DNA of 64,000 nt, taken from positions 21,514,001-21,578,000 of the forward strand of contig CM114272.1 in the NCBI GenBank assembly GCA_050084515.1, read 5' to 3'. Both the position numbers and the translations under genes were made by a program. The notes beneath the pieces were generated by a model that worked only from the letters and a program-made list of their open reading frames with translations, was not told the origin of the DNA and made no database searches. Below are positions 37,249-48,990 of the stretch, in pieces. This DNA is from Blasia pusilla (taxonomy: Eukaryota; Marchantiophyta; Marchantiopsida; Blasiales). Within the stretch, counting starts at the first letter, position 1, and the number at the start of each line of letters is the position of its first letter.

Positions 37249-37959
37249 TTGCGGTCACGTCTTGGACTTCCCCATCCTTCTCTCTTAGGTGTGCCGAATT
37301 GTGTATGCGGGGATCCCATTGATGCCAAGGGTATCCATATTCTCCGATGTGCACATGGTGGAGAACGAACGGCCACACATGATGTCATTAGAGAGGCAGT
37401 AGCATCAGTGGCTCGTACTGCAGGATACACCGTTGGGCAAGAGCAACTCCATGTCCTACCTTCAACCACACAAGCAACCTCTCGTCGGAGAGTGGATCTT
37501 GTTATGTCTCGAGGTGGATTTCGGACACTAGGTGATGTGGTGGTTGCTGATCCAACACTTTCTGATTTGGTGTGTCGAGCCGCACATACCAAAGGTTTGG
37601 CGACCGAAGTTGCAGTAAGAATCAAGGAGTTAAGTTATGCTATGAGACATGCGACTGATAGATTTATTCCTTTTGCAGTGGAAGTATTCGGTCATTTACA
37701 TGTGTCTTTTGATACTTTCCTGAAAACATGTGCTTACCACTCCCTCGAGAATCATCACCTTGCCCCTTCCCATAGTCCTTCTCTCTCGGTAGTTACTACT
37801 TATTTTCGGCAATGCATCTCAGTGGCCTTACAACGTGCACAAGCCTTGGCATTGATACGTCGTGCAGAGGTGGTGGGGGTCGCTCGCCTCGTCGTCCATT
37901 CACGTCCGACGAACCACTCGTGTTCTTGTCAGATTTGTTTCAAGCTATCAATCGTGTAG
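37249..37959 (+). pseudogene. LINE C-terminal zinc knuckle and restriction-like endonuclease
   Basis: This 236-codon open frame opens with CVCGDPIDAKGIHILRC and a following ERTATHD, the Cys-x-Cys...His...Cys...His knuckle found before the endonuclease in R2-type elements. RRRVDLVM, then LGDVVVADPT and IKELSY give the D...D...K-x2-Y series of a PD-(D/E)XK nuclease. This nuclease nicks the target to prime reverse transcription. The frame ends naturally at TAG. Upstream continuity with RT is broken near 37000-37240. Confidence 0.75.
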
Positions 37960-37960
37960 C

Positions 37961-38788
37961 TCGTTGAGCCGGTGTTTGCGTTGGCTTGTTGCCATTTTCT
38001 TTTTGCATTCTTTTATGCATTTTTTGTCTCCTCTTGTGAGATATTATTACCTTTCTTTGTCCTCTTTTGAGGTTTATTTTATAATAATGTGGATATATCA
38101 ATACAAGCCTTGGATACAAAGCATAAAAGGAATCTCTGTTTGTTTATGGCTTTTGTCATAACTTTGGTTTCCCATACGCGAAGAGCATTTATTTAGTGCA
38201 ACAAAGTTACACTATACACATAGCTATGAGACATAGCCAAGTCGATCCACATTGCTTTTGGTGAGTTTCGTTGTTAGGGGGGAATGCCCCCTTCTTCCTT
38301 TTCTGGTCTTGTTGTGGCCTTCAGGTTTTGACTCTTTGAGTCCCCTCTTTTGTACTTCCGATGGGTTTTCCATCACTCGTTTTTTTTTCATCGAAATGGT
38401 TCTAAACATAGCCATAACTAGTCAGTGTTCACCCTCTGCTCGAAGGAGTCGAACAGCGGTGACGCAACTTCCCGTTTACGCAACTGTCGGGAATGGTTTA
38501 TCTTGCGACCTCCATAAAGCTTTTAACTGAAGCTGCGAGATATCATTTTCCAAAATCTACAGCAGAACTCGCTTCAGGGACCTCGGAGTCACGCTCGCCG
38601 GCGAGATGCACATGCAGAGCCGTGGCTTCTGAGGTATCGATTCCGTGGAGAGTCCTTTTACTCGTGACGACGTTGTCGTACACACATAAGAACGGTTCCA
38701 ATGGTTAAATATTCAAATGAGAGAGGATTTTCCTGCGCCCAAAAGTTTGGGGCCGAAAAATCCCCGACCCCTCGCAGGGAATCGACCT
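37961..38788. other. LINE 3' flank and XTH downstream region
   Basis: AT-rich sequence to about 38400 probably includes the 3' UTR of the LINE. A more GC-balanced part (38400-38788) is downstream of the XTH stop and may hold its 3' UTR. No gene seen. Confidence 0.4.
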
Positions 38789-40751
38789 CTAAGATCCCGC
38801 CGCTGTTTCCAGATTGTTGTAGGGACACTCAAAGGGAACTGTGGGGTTCCTGCGGCTGTCTGTGCAGTACCCGTAAATCATGTACTTACTGCGAATTTCG
38901 AGCATTTGGGTTCTCTGCGAGGCATTGAGGTTCGTGAACGCCTCTCCCTCCCACCAATTGTTTTGCCAGTCCGTGGCGCAAGAACTACTCGTCTGATTGC
39001 AGGGGGTCGGCATAGTACCGTCGGCGCAAGTCGGGTCCCCGCAAACGTTAGTGGGCGCGGTACCGTCAGCGCAGTTTGGACTGCAATGGGCCGTCGGCTC
39101 GGAACCGTCGTCGCAAGATGAATCGCAGTGCGTGGTGGGCATGGCACCGTCAGCGCAAAACGGAACGCAGTCGGCCGTTAGGGTACCGTCGTCGCACACC
39201 AGAGTGCAATTCGTGTCCAACGGCGTGGACCCGTCGTCGCACGTCCGGCCGCAGTCGGCCTCCCACGGCGCGGAGCCGTCAGGACAAGTCGGGTAGCACT
39301 CGCCGTCGATCGGCGTGGTGCCGTCGGCGCAAGTTTGGTTGCAGTCGGCCTGCATGGTGCTGTTGATATCGTTCTTCAAGTAGTTGCGGCAAGCGTCCAC
39401 TTTGAAATCCGAGTAGCTTCCGACGAACGGTCCTGCGCTGTAATCGATCTTCACCAGACCGCCGCGAGTAGCCCATGAGCTCGCGTCGAAGAGACTGGAG
39501 TACAGTCCCATAGGCCGCAACGACGGATAGTACAGTGTCGCATTCAGAGACTGCAGGTTTCTGAATATTCGGATGGGAATGTCATCGACAACCATGCTGC
39601 ACAATCCAAACCGGGAAGTGTCTTATCAATTGCTGTACACGAGAAATTCCCGTTCACATTCTTGGGTCGGATGTAGGAGAACAGGATGAGCCCAAGAATC
39701 TCGCATTCATTACGTTATGCAGCTCGACGGGGATTGCGCAGGTTTATAGAACTCTGGCAATCCCGAATGCCTTTTCAGCTGAATATTATGTTCGACGCTT
39801 ACATGTAAAATTACCGACAAGATCGATCGACTTACACAATCTGCACGTGATTCCACAAGAACGTGTAGGAGTGGAATGCAGTAGTCGGGTCGAACCAGAG
39901 GCTGGTTCGTTCCTCTCTTTCACCTATGCCATTGGCGAAAACGTTTGTTTGCAGAGTATACGGTTCTCCAGTGGAGTTTCCCAGAAACTCATAATCCACC
40001 TCGTCGTGATTGTCCCCGCTAGAAAACAACTGTGGTAACCAACGCAGCGATGGGTGAGTTTCAACGAACGAGCTCTCAACCTTAAACCAAAGTCTTGTTC
40101 ATATGAAAAAACTCATCGAGGCGCGTAGATGAACACCGTTTGCTAGAAACTCATCCAAACACTGTGCGTCCTGTGAGCGCATCTAGGGAAAAAAAAATGA
40201 AGGCCTTTCCATACTTCGAGGAGTACGTATGTGGCAGGGTAAATCTTACGTAAAATGAAATTACTGTCCCGGCTGAGTTGTTCGCAACAAGTTTCATGCT
40301 GACGGAGAAGTAACCATACGTGTATTCCGAAACCGACTGAAGTCCAGATCCTGCGCGATTGGGATCGACTGTCATGCTATCCATTGCTCCAATCCAAATT
40401 AATGTGCTCGTTTTCGAGTTCCAGATCGTTGCAGCTATCGGTCTGAGTATTTGTATGTGGCTATGCAATCGAAAATCCAATCAACCTACGTTCATGATGT
40501 TGTGCGGAACACTACGAAGAACTACAGATGCAAATGCGCGTAGGTAGATACATACCTGATTTATTGTCCAATGTCAGCTCAACCAATGATCCCCCATCGA
40601 GCACTCTGACGTGATCTTGGGACCAAGATACCTTGAAATCTTCCTGGAACTTCTGTGGCACAACTTTTTCTGGCTGTGGTGCTACAGGACTTAATCTGGC
40701 CATCAAAACCAAAATCACTGACATGACAGTATTGTATCCAATGGTACCCAT
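38789..40751 (-). CDS. Xyloglucan endotransglucosylase/hydrolase with Cys-rich repeat insert (4 exons)
   Basis: Exons 40751-40556, 40350-40250, 40029-39836 and 39596-38789 join in phase at GT-AG sites, giving 432 aa ending TAG. An N-terminal hydrophobic stretch looks like a secretion signal. The GH16 catalytic motif is [10 protein letters not shown], with E109, D111 and E113, the usual XTH E-x-D-x-E; an NST glycosylation site follows. [19 protein letters not shown] and DACR mark the end of GH16 (about residue 233). The XET_C domain has YMIYGYC and [14 protein letters not shown] near the C-terminus. Between them, residues 249-370 hold eight Cys-rich repeats absent from ordinary XTHs, which are about 290 aa. 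The enzyme should cut and rejoin xyloglucan in the cell wall. No break found. Confidence 0.9.
38980..39343 (-). repeat. Coding tandem repeat in XTH, about 42-bp unit
   Basis: Eight units of 13-16 residues follow the pattern C-x3-C-[A/P/D]-D-G-x2-(P), for example [30 protein letters not shown] and [14 protein letters not shown]. The DNA is GC-rich, with recurring GCCGTCGGCGCA-like blocks on the plus strand. Paired Cys suggest stacked disulfide loops, and the D-G pairs could bind calcium; both are inference. Confidence 0.9.
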
Positions 40752-40980
40752 CTCCTAGTCTTCCGAGAACAGACCCGGAGCCCTACTATGCGAGCGAGTA
40801 AAATTGAGAAGGCCCACACGCTCAGCTCACTTGGAAGCAACGATACGCTAGCTATGATGGGACAGGATTCGAAGACGAAATTGCTTCCGCTTATCAGGCT
40901 ACATTCTGGAGACGTTGGCGGCGCTTTATAACAAACACTGCAGTGACCCTGCTCGCGATTCGTAAACCGCACCTTCCACT
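40752..40980 (-). promoter_or_regulatory. XTH upstream region with possible TATA box
   Basis: On the minus strand GTTATAAAGCG lies about 175 bp upstream of the XTH start codon, a plausible TATA box followed by a 5' UTR of about 140 bp. This is a single short match, so it is only a suggestion. Confidence 0.3.
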
Positions 40981-43559
40981 TAGTGCAAACAAAGCAGCTG
41001 CCCTTCTTTCCGGGAATTGGGTGGTTGAACGGCAGGATTTCCCAGTCTCGAAATGGGTGGGGGGCCAGAGATCTGATCTCTTGCCCCCATTTCAGTGAAG
41101 TTATGTGCGACTGTCATCCAGGTGGGGCTATCGTGCGTGCCATAGCTCGTTCAAATTCGCCTTATCATAGTGTTAGAACTTAAACATCTGATTGGATTCA
41201 TTTCCATAGGCCTAGACTCACTTTGATCGACGGCCAAATGTTATCAGGTTAAGCTCTCCCACATACTATCAGTTTCATCCGAAAGCACACCCACGTGTTG
41301 ATCACTTTGAACGGATACACGTTCGTAGAATATAGGAGTTCGTATAGACGGCCACATGTATGTCGATCAGTTTCGATCGTGATTCGGTCTTTAGATATAG
41401 TTTCGTATATTAGACAAGCAAGACGAACTTTTGAAGAGAGCAAATATCGTTTAGCTTCTAAATATGCAACACTGCTTTTGGCGCAATACACGAATAGGAA
41501 TAGTAAAGATCGTATGAAATCAACGAGATCGCTTATTAAGTGGATGCGTGCTACGTGTGTTCTTAATTTGAGTCTCAGCTGGATGGCATGGTTAATCAAA
41601 CTCAAATTCACGGCACTATAGGGAACACATAAGTTAAATGGTTTGCTGTCTACATAGTTAAATGGTTTGCTAGCTTGGCTTTCCAACAAACTTCACTTGG
41701 TCATAGGGTTCCTCTAGCTTTTCTAAGTCTTTTGATGTATGAAATATCCTCATGATTCTTCTTCTATTCCTTGCAAAAGTGGATGTATGACTTTCATTTT
41801 CTTCTCATGTCTTTATTTTTTTCTTTTCAATTTCCTTTGTTACTTAATGTCTTAGGGAGTAATTTTTTCATATATGGATCTTGTTATAATTGTCTTGAAG
41901 TTCTTGAGTTGGTCCTTTCCATACAAGAGGACTAATCCGTCGATGAACTGAAGTCCATCGACGGTTCTTTTATGCCTACTATGCATGTCACATCAATTGC
42001 ACGAATCCTCTTCTCCTAAGAAACAAAGGTACAAAAAAATCACTTCAGCAACATTCAAAACTATAGTTCCAAATACCTACCGACGAAATCAGATCTTAAG
42101 CTCCAATTCCAAAGCGTTTGGAACTCTAGTTCCAAAGGATCTTTGACCCACCGCCTATCTCTAACTATTTCCAAGGTGCTACTAAGAGCAACTTTTAAAG
42201 GTCCTATTAGGGTGGTTTTGTAGTTTCCCATAGAAGGAGTTTTTCCTACCTCTAAAATCAGATCTTAAGAGCCAATTGAAAAGCATTTGGAACTCTAGTT
42301 ACAAATGAGCTCCAACCCACTCCTAGGGTTGCACACAAATAAAGTCCAAATCCTTGCGGACGCGGGCACCCGCGGCGGGCTCTGGGGCAGGCCGAGGGGA
42401 ATAGCACTCTTAGAGATTGTGTGATAGGTGTTACACCAATGGGTGGTACTTAAGATTTGAATCGTGAGCAAGATATTTAAAGAGATGTGATTTATAATCG
42501 AGAGGGTTTCCTTTAGGGTTGTTATTCATTTCGAACTATAGTTCCGATACAAGTAAGGGGATATCCACCTAAGGTAACCCAGAGAGAGGATATAAGTTTG
42601 GAGGTCAAACGTGCCATATATGGGCTTAAGGTCATTTGGAACTGTAGTTTCGAATGACTTTCAATTGGATCTTTAGATTCAATTGAAAAGAATCTATGGC
42701 ACATCTCCTCCATGGTTGCACAAAAACGGTCAAGTCCTTCCTTAAGACGGACAAATCTGGACATGTCTACGGACATGGGTTCCAAGAGGTGGAATCCACA
42801 CTTTTAGTCCATGATGGAAGTCAAGACAACGATGAGAGGAGCAATGAGGGAGGAGGGAGGAAGAAATGGGGGAGTATGGAACACTAAGGCAAGAAAGGAG
42901 AATGAGAAAGAAGGGAAAGGTGGGGCCCATACAGACAAATCCTTCCATAGGACGGACATAAGTCCACAAATATGGACATGTCCATGAACACGGACTTTGT
43001 CCACATGCAACCTTGATCTCCTCAAAATGGGACAAGCACTCCGGACGATTCACTGAATTTTCGGTTAGATATTGAAAAGACATGTTGTCCAATAACACAT
43101 GAATTGGATCTTAAGATCCAATTCAAGCGTAGGAGTTGTTCCAAGAAGCTCGGTGCAAGGCTACACCCATCTCACGTGGTTGGGTAGGTTAGATAGAATT
43201 GGTACTGCAGTTTTAACTGTCGTTGAATTGGAGCTTGAGATCCAACTAGGAGAGTGGCGCCCACATTGGGAGAGGAGCATCCTCTTGATTGCAAATGTGA
43301 TTAATCTCCATTGAGGTCAGAGGAATCATTGTTTAAGACATTCATAAGCATTCCCAGTAAACTTATTTTGAATTTATAAAATTTTAGAATTCCTATTGCA
43401 ATTGGCTATTCTAATAAAATCTACTCATGAAAAAGTGATGCAAATCCTCAGTTTTAGAGTTGGTGTCCCACTTAGTACAAGATTATTTGAAAGTTGGTGG
43501 ATCTTGTCTTCATGATGAACTTCTTATCAAGCGACCATGATGAAGTAAGAATTGAAGGT
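40981..43559. other. Intergenic region with palindrome-rich repeats
   Basis: Overlapping frames of 108-146 codons on both strands at 41249-41689 show no known domain. From 42050 to 43260 the motif TTGGAACT.TAGTTCCAAA and relatives of AATTGGATCTTAAGATCCAATT recur several times, giving many short inverted repeats. No gene identified. Confidence 0.45.
43101..43124. repeat. 24-bp perfect palindrome
   Basis: Each half is GAATTGGATCTT followed by its exact reverse complement, with no loop. Degenerate relatives occur near 42090, 42255, 42665 and 43222. Confidence 0.9.
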
Positions 43560-44176
43560 TGTCACATCTGAGTAGTCGATAGGCCGAGATCTATCGTGGA
43601 TAGGGCATAGGAGCGAGCGGACTATCTTGAGTGTAACTTTGTCCCACAGTGTCGGATGAGGTTGAGGATAGGTCCATTGTGTCAGGAACGTCGTTTCTGG
43701 CGACTTTCATGTTGAGGTCTTTTACAACCGGGTGACTTGTTGACCAGGTCACCCGCCCCTGGTAACCTGTGCGCGCAGGTTATCAAGGGAAGGGCTATTT
43801 TTAGGGGAAGAGCCAAAAGGCTCTTCCCAACCTATATAAGAGAGGAAGATGGCTTTCCTAAGCCATCTATCTCATGTTGGGCTGTTGGAGCACCTCCCTT
43901 GTATATGTGTGAGCTAGGACTAGGGTGCTAGCGTCCGGATTCCTTGATAGCACAGGGTGGACGAGGCTCGATATGCCGATGTAGATTGAGGAGTGGAGTT
44001 TTAGGCCGGATATGCCGTTTTTACTACTCTTTATTTTTGTTGTGTGATCTCCATGTATATGTATGAGTTGATTTTTGTACATGTGTGGATCGACCCGTGT
44101 GTGGGGAAGATCGGTGTTGTGTGGTGTAGATGTGACGAGCAATGTATGTTGTGTAGCGATATGTATGCGCACGACA
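43560..44176 (+). repeat. Solo LTR, about 617 bp
   Basis: Begins TGTCACATCTG and ends GCGCACGACA. Flanked by AAGGT at 43555-43559 and AAGGT at 44176-44180; the shared A makes the duplication 4 or 5 bp. A TATA box (CCTATATAAG, about 43831) sits where an LTR promoter is expected. Its end matches the end of the LTR-like repeats of gypsy copies A and B, and its start matches 60378. There is no internal region, so it is a solo LTR left by recombination. Confidence 0.85.
43729..43828 (+). promoter_or_regulatory. Cluster of inverted repeats before the LTR TATA box
   Basis: CGGGTGAC/GTCACCCG arms, a near-palindrome AACCTGTGCGCGCAGGTT, and GGGAAGAGCC/GGCTCTTCCC arms follow one another within 100 bp upstream of TATATAAG. 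They could be protein-binding sites or hairpins in the transcript. Confidence 0.6.
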
Positions 44177-44180
44177 AGGT

Positions 44181-46080
44181 TTAATAGTCAGATTCGATTT
44201 TGTGGCCCCTTTTAGAGAAGAAGAAATTCATTTGGGAAGATATCATAAGTGGAATCCATATGGAAAGGAAAGATGAAAGAAAAAAGACTTGACTTGTGTG
44301 TAAATGCCATAATGATATTTAATTCATAAGCCTACAATATGCCGCCCCCTACCATTAATCTCAAATGAATTACCTCCCATAATTAACTTTCAAGTATTGG
44401 CATTTTAAATCATTTTCGACCAATCCTATTGGTTCAAGGCGAGCGATCCTATTGGCTGAAATTGTTAAGTGTGAAGAGGAGAAGAGTTTGTAAAATGAAG
44501 GGGCACTCTCCAATAATATTATAGGTATAGACATAGATTTCGACAATACATATTAAAACAACGAACTAGGAGGGAAAGTCTTAGAGAAGGTTGGGAGACT
44601 AGGCTCCTAAGATAATTTGGGTTTATTTAAGAATGAGCAAAAAATGATTATAATGGGATGAACGACGATTATATCGGATTTGAAGTAATTGAAATGTGAG
44701 CTTATCAATCCATGCCCTTTGGTCAAGCTTAGCCATTTGTTTTCATAATTGATTGAGGAGTGGCTCGGATAATTTTGATACGTAGGGTTTTGATCTAATG
44801 AGCCAAATCCACTTTTGATATAGATCCTTAATCTGGAATGTACGAATTTGAAATTTGAAATCGGTCCAAGTAGGTTAATGTAATCTAAGTGTGATGTCAT
44901 CCGCGGGACAAATCCACCCACCAATTTAGTTGGGTACTCCTATGGTTCCCACCTTGAACTAGAGGTTGGACCGATGACACGGACAGTCAAACGAGGGCAT
45001 CTTCAAACCGGTTGGACCATCATGGTTACCCTTATATCTATTACCCAAACTCTAGGGTCCCACGTCAGCAGATGTTACTCCCATATACATTATGGGGGCC
45101 GCCACTCATGGGGCCATGCAAAGCTAGGGTGGACGTCCTAAGCCCATGGTTGAAGCCCATACTTTGTCCCGGAATCGCATTCAAGGCGCCTAGGGTAGCG
45201 TCTACCTCGAGCTGGGTCGGGCCTAGGTTTCAGGTTCGGGAGCCCCGGTATGGAGAGGTCGCGACTCAGGGTAAAGAGGTCGCGACGGAGGACAGGGAGG
45301 ACAGCATTCGGAGACGGACGGATCTAAACGAGACGGCGATAATCGGACGGACGGAGTCCGGAGACGGACGGCGTCCGTCCGTACTACGTTCGGTCCAGTT
45401 CAAATGACAGAATTTATCGACGGGTATTAGGGCGGGAATTAGGGGATTCGATCATTTTGGAAAGAACGGAGAAGAGCGGTAGAAACCGAACACGGAGGGA
45501 TTAGCATTTGATTACGAGCGGAAGACCCGGAACCGAGGAATACAAAGGGCGCGCGAGGAGAAACAGGGAACAAGGAAGAGCAGAGATCGTGATTAGCTGT
45601 GATTATCAGCGTATTAGCATTTCATTACGAGCTTGATTAGTTGTAAGTCGAACTGCTGCGAGCTGCGGACCGCGGATTTCAAGCCGGATTAGGCGGATGG
45701 GGTCCACTCCGTAACTTTCATGTAAGAGATTCTTTGCGTCCGTGAGTATCATTTGCCAATTTGCACGTAAGTAGCTATCAGTGCCACACATTCAGCCATG
45801 GTGATAGATAAAAGCTTAGATCGTAATCCAGGAAAACATGTATATTATTATGTGCACTATAATTTTGGTGTTCGGTTCCATTTATGTACTGTCCGGTCTT
45901 GCCCAGGTCGAATGGACAGAATTCACACTTTAAGCCTGCACTTGAAGTCTGCACTTTAATTGGAGCCTGCACTTGAATCCTTGAACAGCTTATAGCCATG
46001 GTGAAATTCAAGAAATATTCAACTGCATTTTAATGCGATGTCATCCAAAACCCTCTCCCTGGTCCTTTTTTGAGCGAGCA
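44181..46080. other. Intergenic region with GGACGG-rich block
   Basis: No gene seen. From 45285 to 45390 the sequence is packed with GGACGG and its complement, including ACGGACGG-cgt-CCGTCCGT (about 45362-45380). The rest is AT-rich. Confidence 0.45.
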
Positions 46081-48990
46081 TTTGATTTGGTATGGCAATA
46101 GAAAAGAGGCATGGATTCCCTCAGATAGGGTTGAAGACTTCATTCATGGTGAAGAACAAAGACCACATTTCTAGACCACATTTAGGAAAAGGAATACCGA
46201 CAAATCAGGGAACATACATGTTACAGTTCGATATTGGTGTTCATATGGACCCCAGGATCATAGGAATACCGTCTGGACCTCTCTGCCAAGTGAGGTTTTT
46301 GATTCAAACCTGCGCTGCAAGGGAGGTAAGGGTAGTAGGCCAGAAAGCCAAAGTACACGGCTTGGGCTGTCTCAGGGACGTGGATGCCAATTTCACTTTG
46401 CCGTTGTAACCTCAAAGGACCGCCCTGGGTGTTCTATGTTGAGGCATATGCATTCCAAGCATGTCGATAAGGCGGGCTGTATATGCCATGGGGACTTAGA
46501 CAGGACTGCGGACATTGCGAATGCTATTGTTGCCCCGAAGTTGAGTTCTCATTGTAGGGATTTTGTTGAACGGTTATTGCGAGTGAACGTGAGCCCCTTA
46601 AATATCATGAAGGAGCATAGGAGATGGATTCCTGAACACATTCTCGATAATCCTAATCAGGCACAAGCATGGGGCAGGGACGCTATGTTAAAACCACAAG
46701 ACATCCTTAATATCAAGCATTCAATGCGAAGACGCGAAGGGGGGTATGATGGAACCGATGACGCCACTGCAATCCAACATTGGCTTGCAGCTCATCCTGA
46801 AAATGTTATACACTACAGGGAGGCCATTTCAAGTTTAGGCCAACCTTTCATCCTGGTCATTTCTACACCTTGGATGCTTCAGAATCTTTTGCATCTTGGT
46901 AACGGTGGAGCCATCTCCATGGATGCCACTCATGGCACAAACACATATGAGGTAATTTCAAACATTCTCAGAACTGTAATGTCATTCTCTTAGAGGAGTT
47001 TATAGGCTACATTACTTCTGTGCTATCATTTGAAAATTGCTGCACGATCTGGCAGAAATGGTAACATTTGGAACGTTGTGTTCACTTTAATAGATATGTA
47101 CATGAACAGTCGGATTCCTGAACACACTCTTTTCTATGTTCACGATGATCGCTATTCACGTTCTTTGGGTTTTGACAAGTTTGAACGGATTACCTCTAGT
47201 ATGGGCCATTTACGAGAGGCATCAACATCGGGATCTAGTGGATGCATTGGCCCATATCAAGGATTGGGCCGATACATATATGACAAGAGATTTTGCGTCG
47301 GTTGGTAGCCCCGGTTGGAAACTGTCATGCTTCATAGTTGACGACTCCAAAGAGGAACAATCTGCAATCAGAGAAGTCTTCCCTGATGTTCCCATAGACC
47401 TGTGTCTATGGCATGTCAGGAAGAATTGGTTAAAGCAATTGCACCAACGAGTCCGTTGTCCAATTACAAAAGCAGACATGAACAGGGACTTGGGTGGTAT
47501 CATGTACTCACGTGAAGAAGGTATGTTCTATGTGAGTCAATAATAGTAGTTTGTTTCATTGTTTCTCAGATATGTCCGTTGTGGGAGTAGGGTTCATATT
47601 AATTAAGCAATGGTTGCCTGTCCCAGATCCTGTGGATGTCTCGTATTGTTTCATGCGCAAGTGGGCTGCAACTGAACGTCACTTTGTGAAATACTATTTA
47701 AACTATTGGCATCCTAAGATTGTTACTTGGGCAAAGGGCTATCGTAAGCATGCAAGATCCAACCAAGATACAAATGCCGCGATAGAAAGGTGGCACCACA
47801 CTCTGAAGATGCATCTCACTTCTAGCATGCCTACAAAACCCACCAGGAAGCTCATATGGCTTGTGCAGATCTTATCGGGAAATAGAAGATTTCTTTTGGT
47901 ACTTGGGATTTTTGAAACGAGAGGGTATGGTGAGGAACAAGGCAATCCAGAAAGTCATTCTCATGGCTATTAGAAGGGCAAGTGATATCCCAGAGAGCCA
48001 TGTCACATTTCAATTGGTGGATGGGAGGAAATGCGCAATGGTGAAGAGTTGCTCCAAGCCCGACTATTGGCATGATGTGGTTGACTACGACAAGAAAGAT
48101 GTTGCTTGTACATGCTCGTGCCAATGAAGGATTCACGTGCAAACATCAGGTGTGTTTCTTTTTTTGATTTGGTGACCAAGCTATAGTCCCACCGAAATCA
48201 AACAGTCCTATGTATTAAGTATGTCTTATTCTGCACTAGATGTACGAGGATTTTACATGCGACCCAATGAGACTTTTTAATTGTATCGGTGAAGTGCTTC
48301 TTGTTGAGTGGGCACTCTAAAGTAGAGTTGTTGTCTTTCCTTGGCACATGTTTTGGTAGCAAAGCTGGTGGGTTGGAAAACATGGTGCAAAGGCATGCAG
48401 GAGCAACATGGAGACACACCGGTGGAATCAAACTTGTCTTACGGTGTTGGTTATCCGAAGAGGTGCAAGCTACTACTCCTCAGTTGTATCACAAGCAACA
48501 ACTCGGGAAGATGTTCGAGAGATGGTGGAAAAATGCTTGGCCACAACCATTTGAGTCCCATTCTGCAGTGTTCTTGAACATTTATATGTACTTTTGCAGA
48601 AGGATATGGACTCACTTCTGAACCTGAAGGCGCGGATAGAGACGAACACAGAACTTCCAAAAAATGTAATGAACATTGGACAACACTTCCCTGAACCCTT
48701 TGTTGGAGGCAATTCTCAAGATCGTCGGCTGCGTCGACGGATGGGTTGGTTTGAGCGGATGCATCAGAGAAGGAATTCACATTCCACACGTTCCACATGG
48801 AAGAATCAACCCCAAGCAACAATGAATCAGGTGGAGTCCTTTCCCAGAGTGAAACGATCAAAATATCAGAACATGGAGGCGGAATTGGAAGCAGATGCAT
48901 GTAATCATCTTGATTTGGACGCTATCGTGAGCCAATATGAAAGCGAGGCAACTAAGGAGAATACTCAACAGTCTGAATGGCCTCTGGTTG
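46081..48990 (+). pseudogene. MULE transposase with SWIM zinc finger
   Basis: An N-terminal Cys/His region (RGCQFHFAVV...HVDKAGCICHG) resembles the DNA-binding part of plant FAR1/MULE proteins. The transposase core shows SMDATHGTN (first Asp, about 46917), then CFIVDDSKEEQ and IDLCLWHVRKNW (second Asp and the C/H motif, 47330-47430). FMRKWAATERHFVKYY and NAAIERWHHTLK follow. The SWIM finger CTCSC...TCKH lies at about 48105-48147 but is split by a one-base shift. A 49-bp intron (47521-47569) restores the frame across one gap, and another may start at 46952. Shifts at about 47870 and 48125 suggest a decayed element. Directly abuts gypsy copy B. Confidence 0.75.

Larger units (their letters stand above)
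34462..37960 (+). mobile_element. Non-LTR retrotransposon of R2-like type (zinc finger, RT, REL endonuclease)
   Basis: An N-terminal C2HC finger, a central reverse transcriptase and a C-terminal Cys/His knuckle plus restriction-like endonuclease stand in this order on one strand. That is the layout of early-branching LINE clades (R2, NeSL and relatives), which lack the apurinic endonuclease of L1. The sequence is readable over nearly its full length with only a few frame breaks (about 35050-35300, 35520-35720, 36290, 37000-37240), so it is fairly young. No poly(A) or target duplication identified; the 3' UTR probably runs past 37960. Confidence 0.82.

Noticed and set aside
38717-39366. Plus-strand frames of about 96-134 codons opposite the XTH repeats
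   Set aside because: They are shadows of the GC-rich coding repeat on the minus strand, where splice sites and both flanking enzyme domains support the real frame.
41249-41689. Overlapping frames of 146 (minus) and 108 (plus) codons
   Set aside because: Both strands are open over the same AT-rich DNA with no domain and no splice signals, so neither is convincing.
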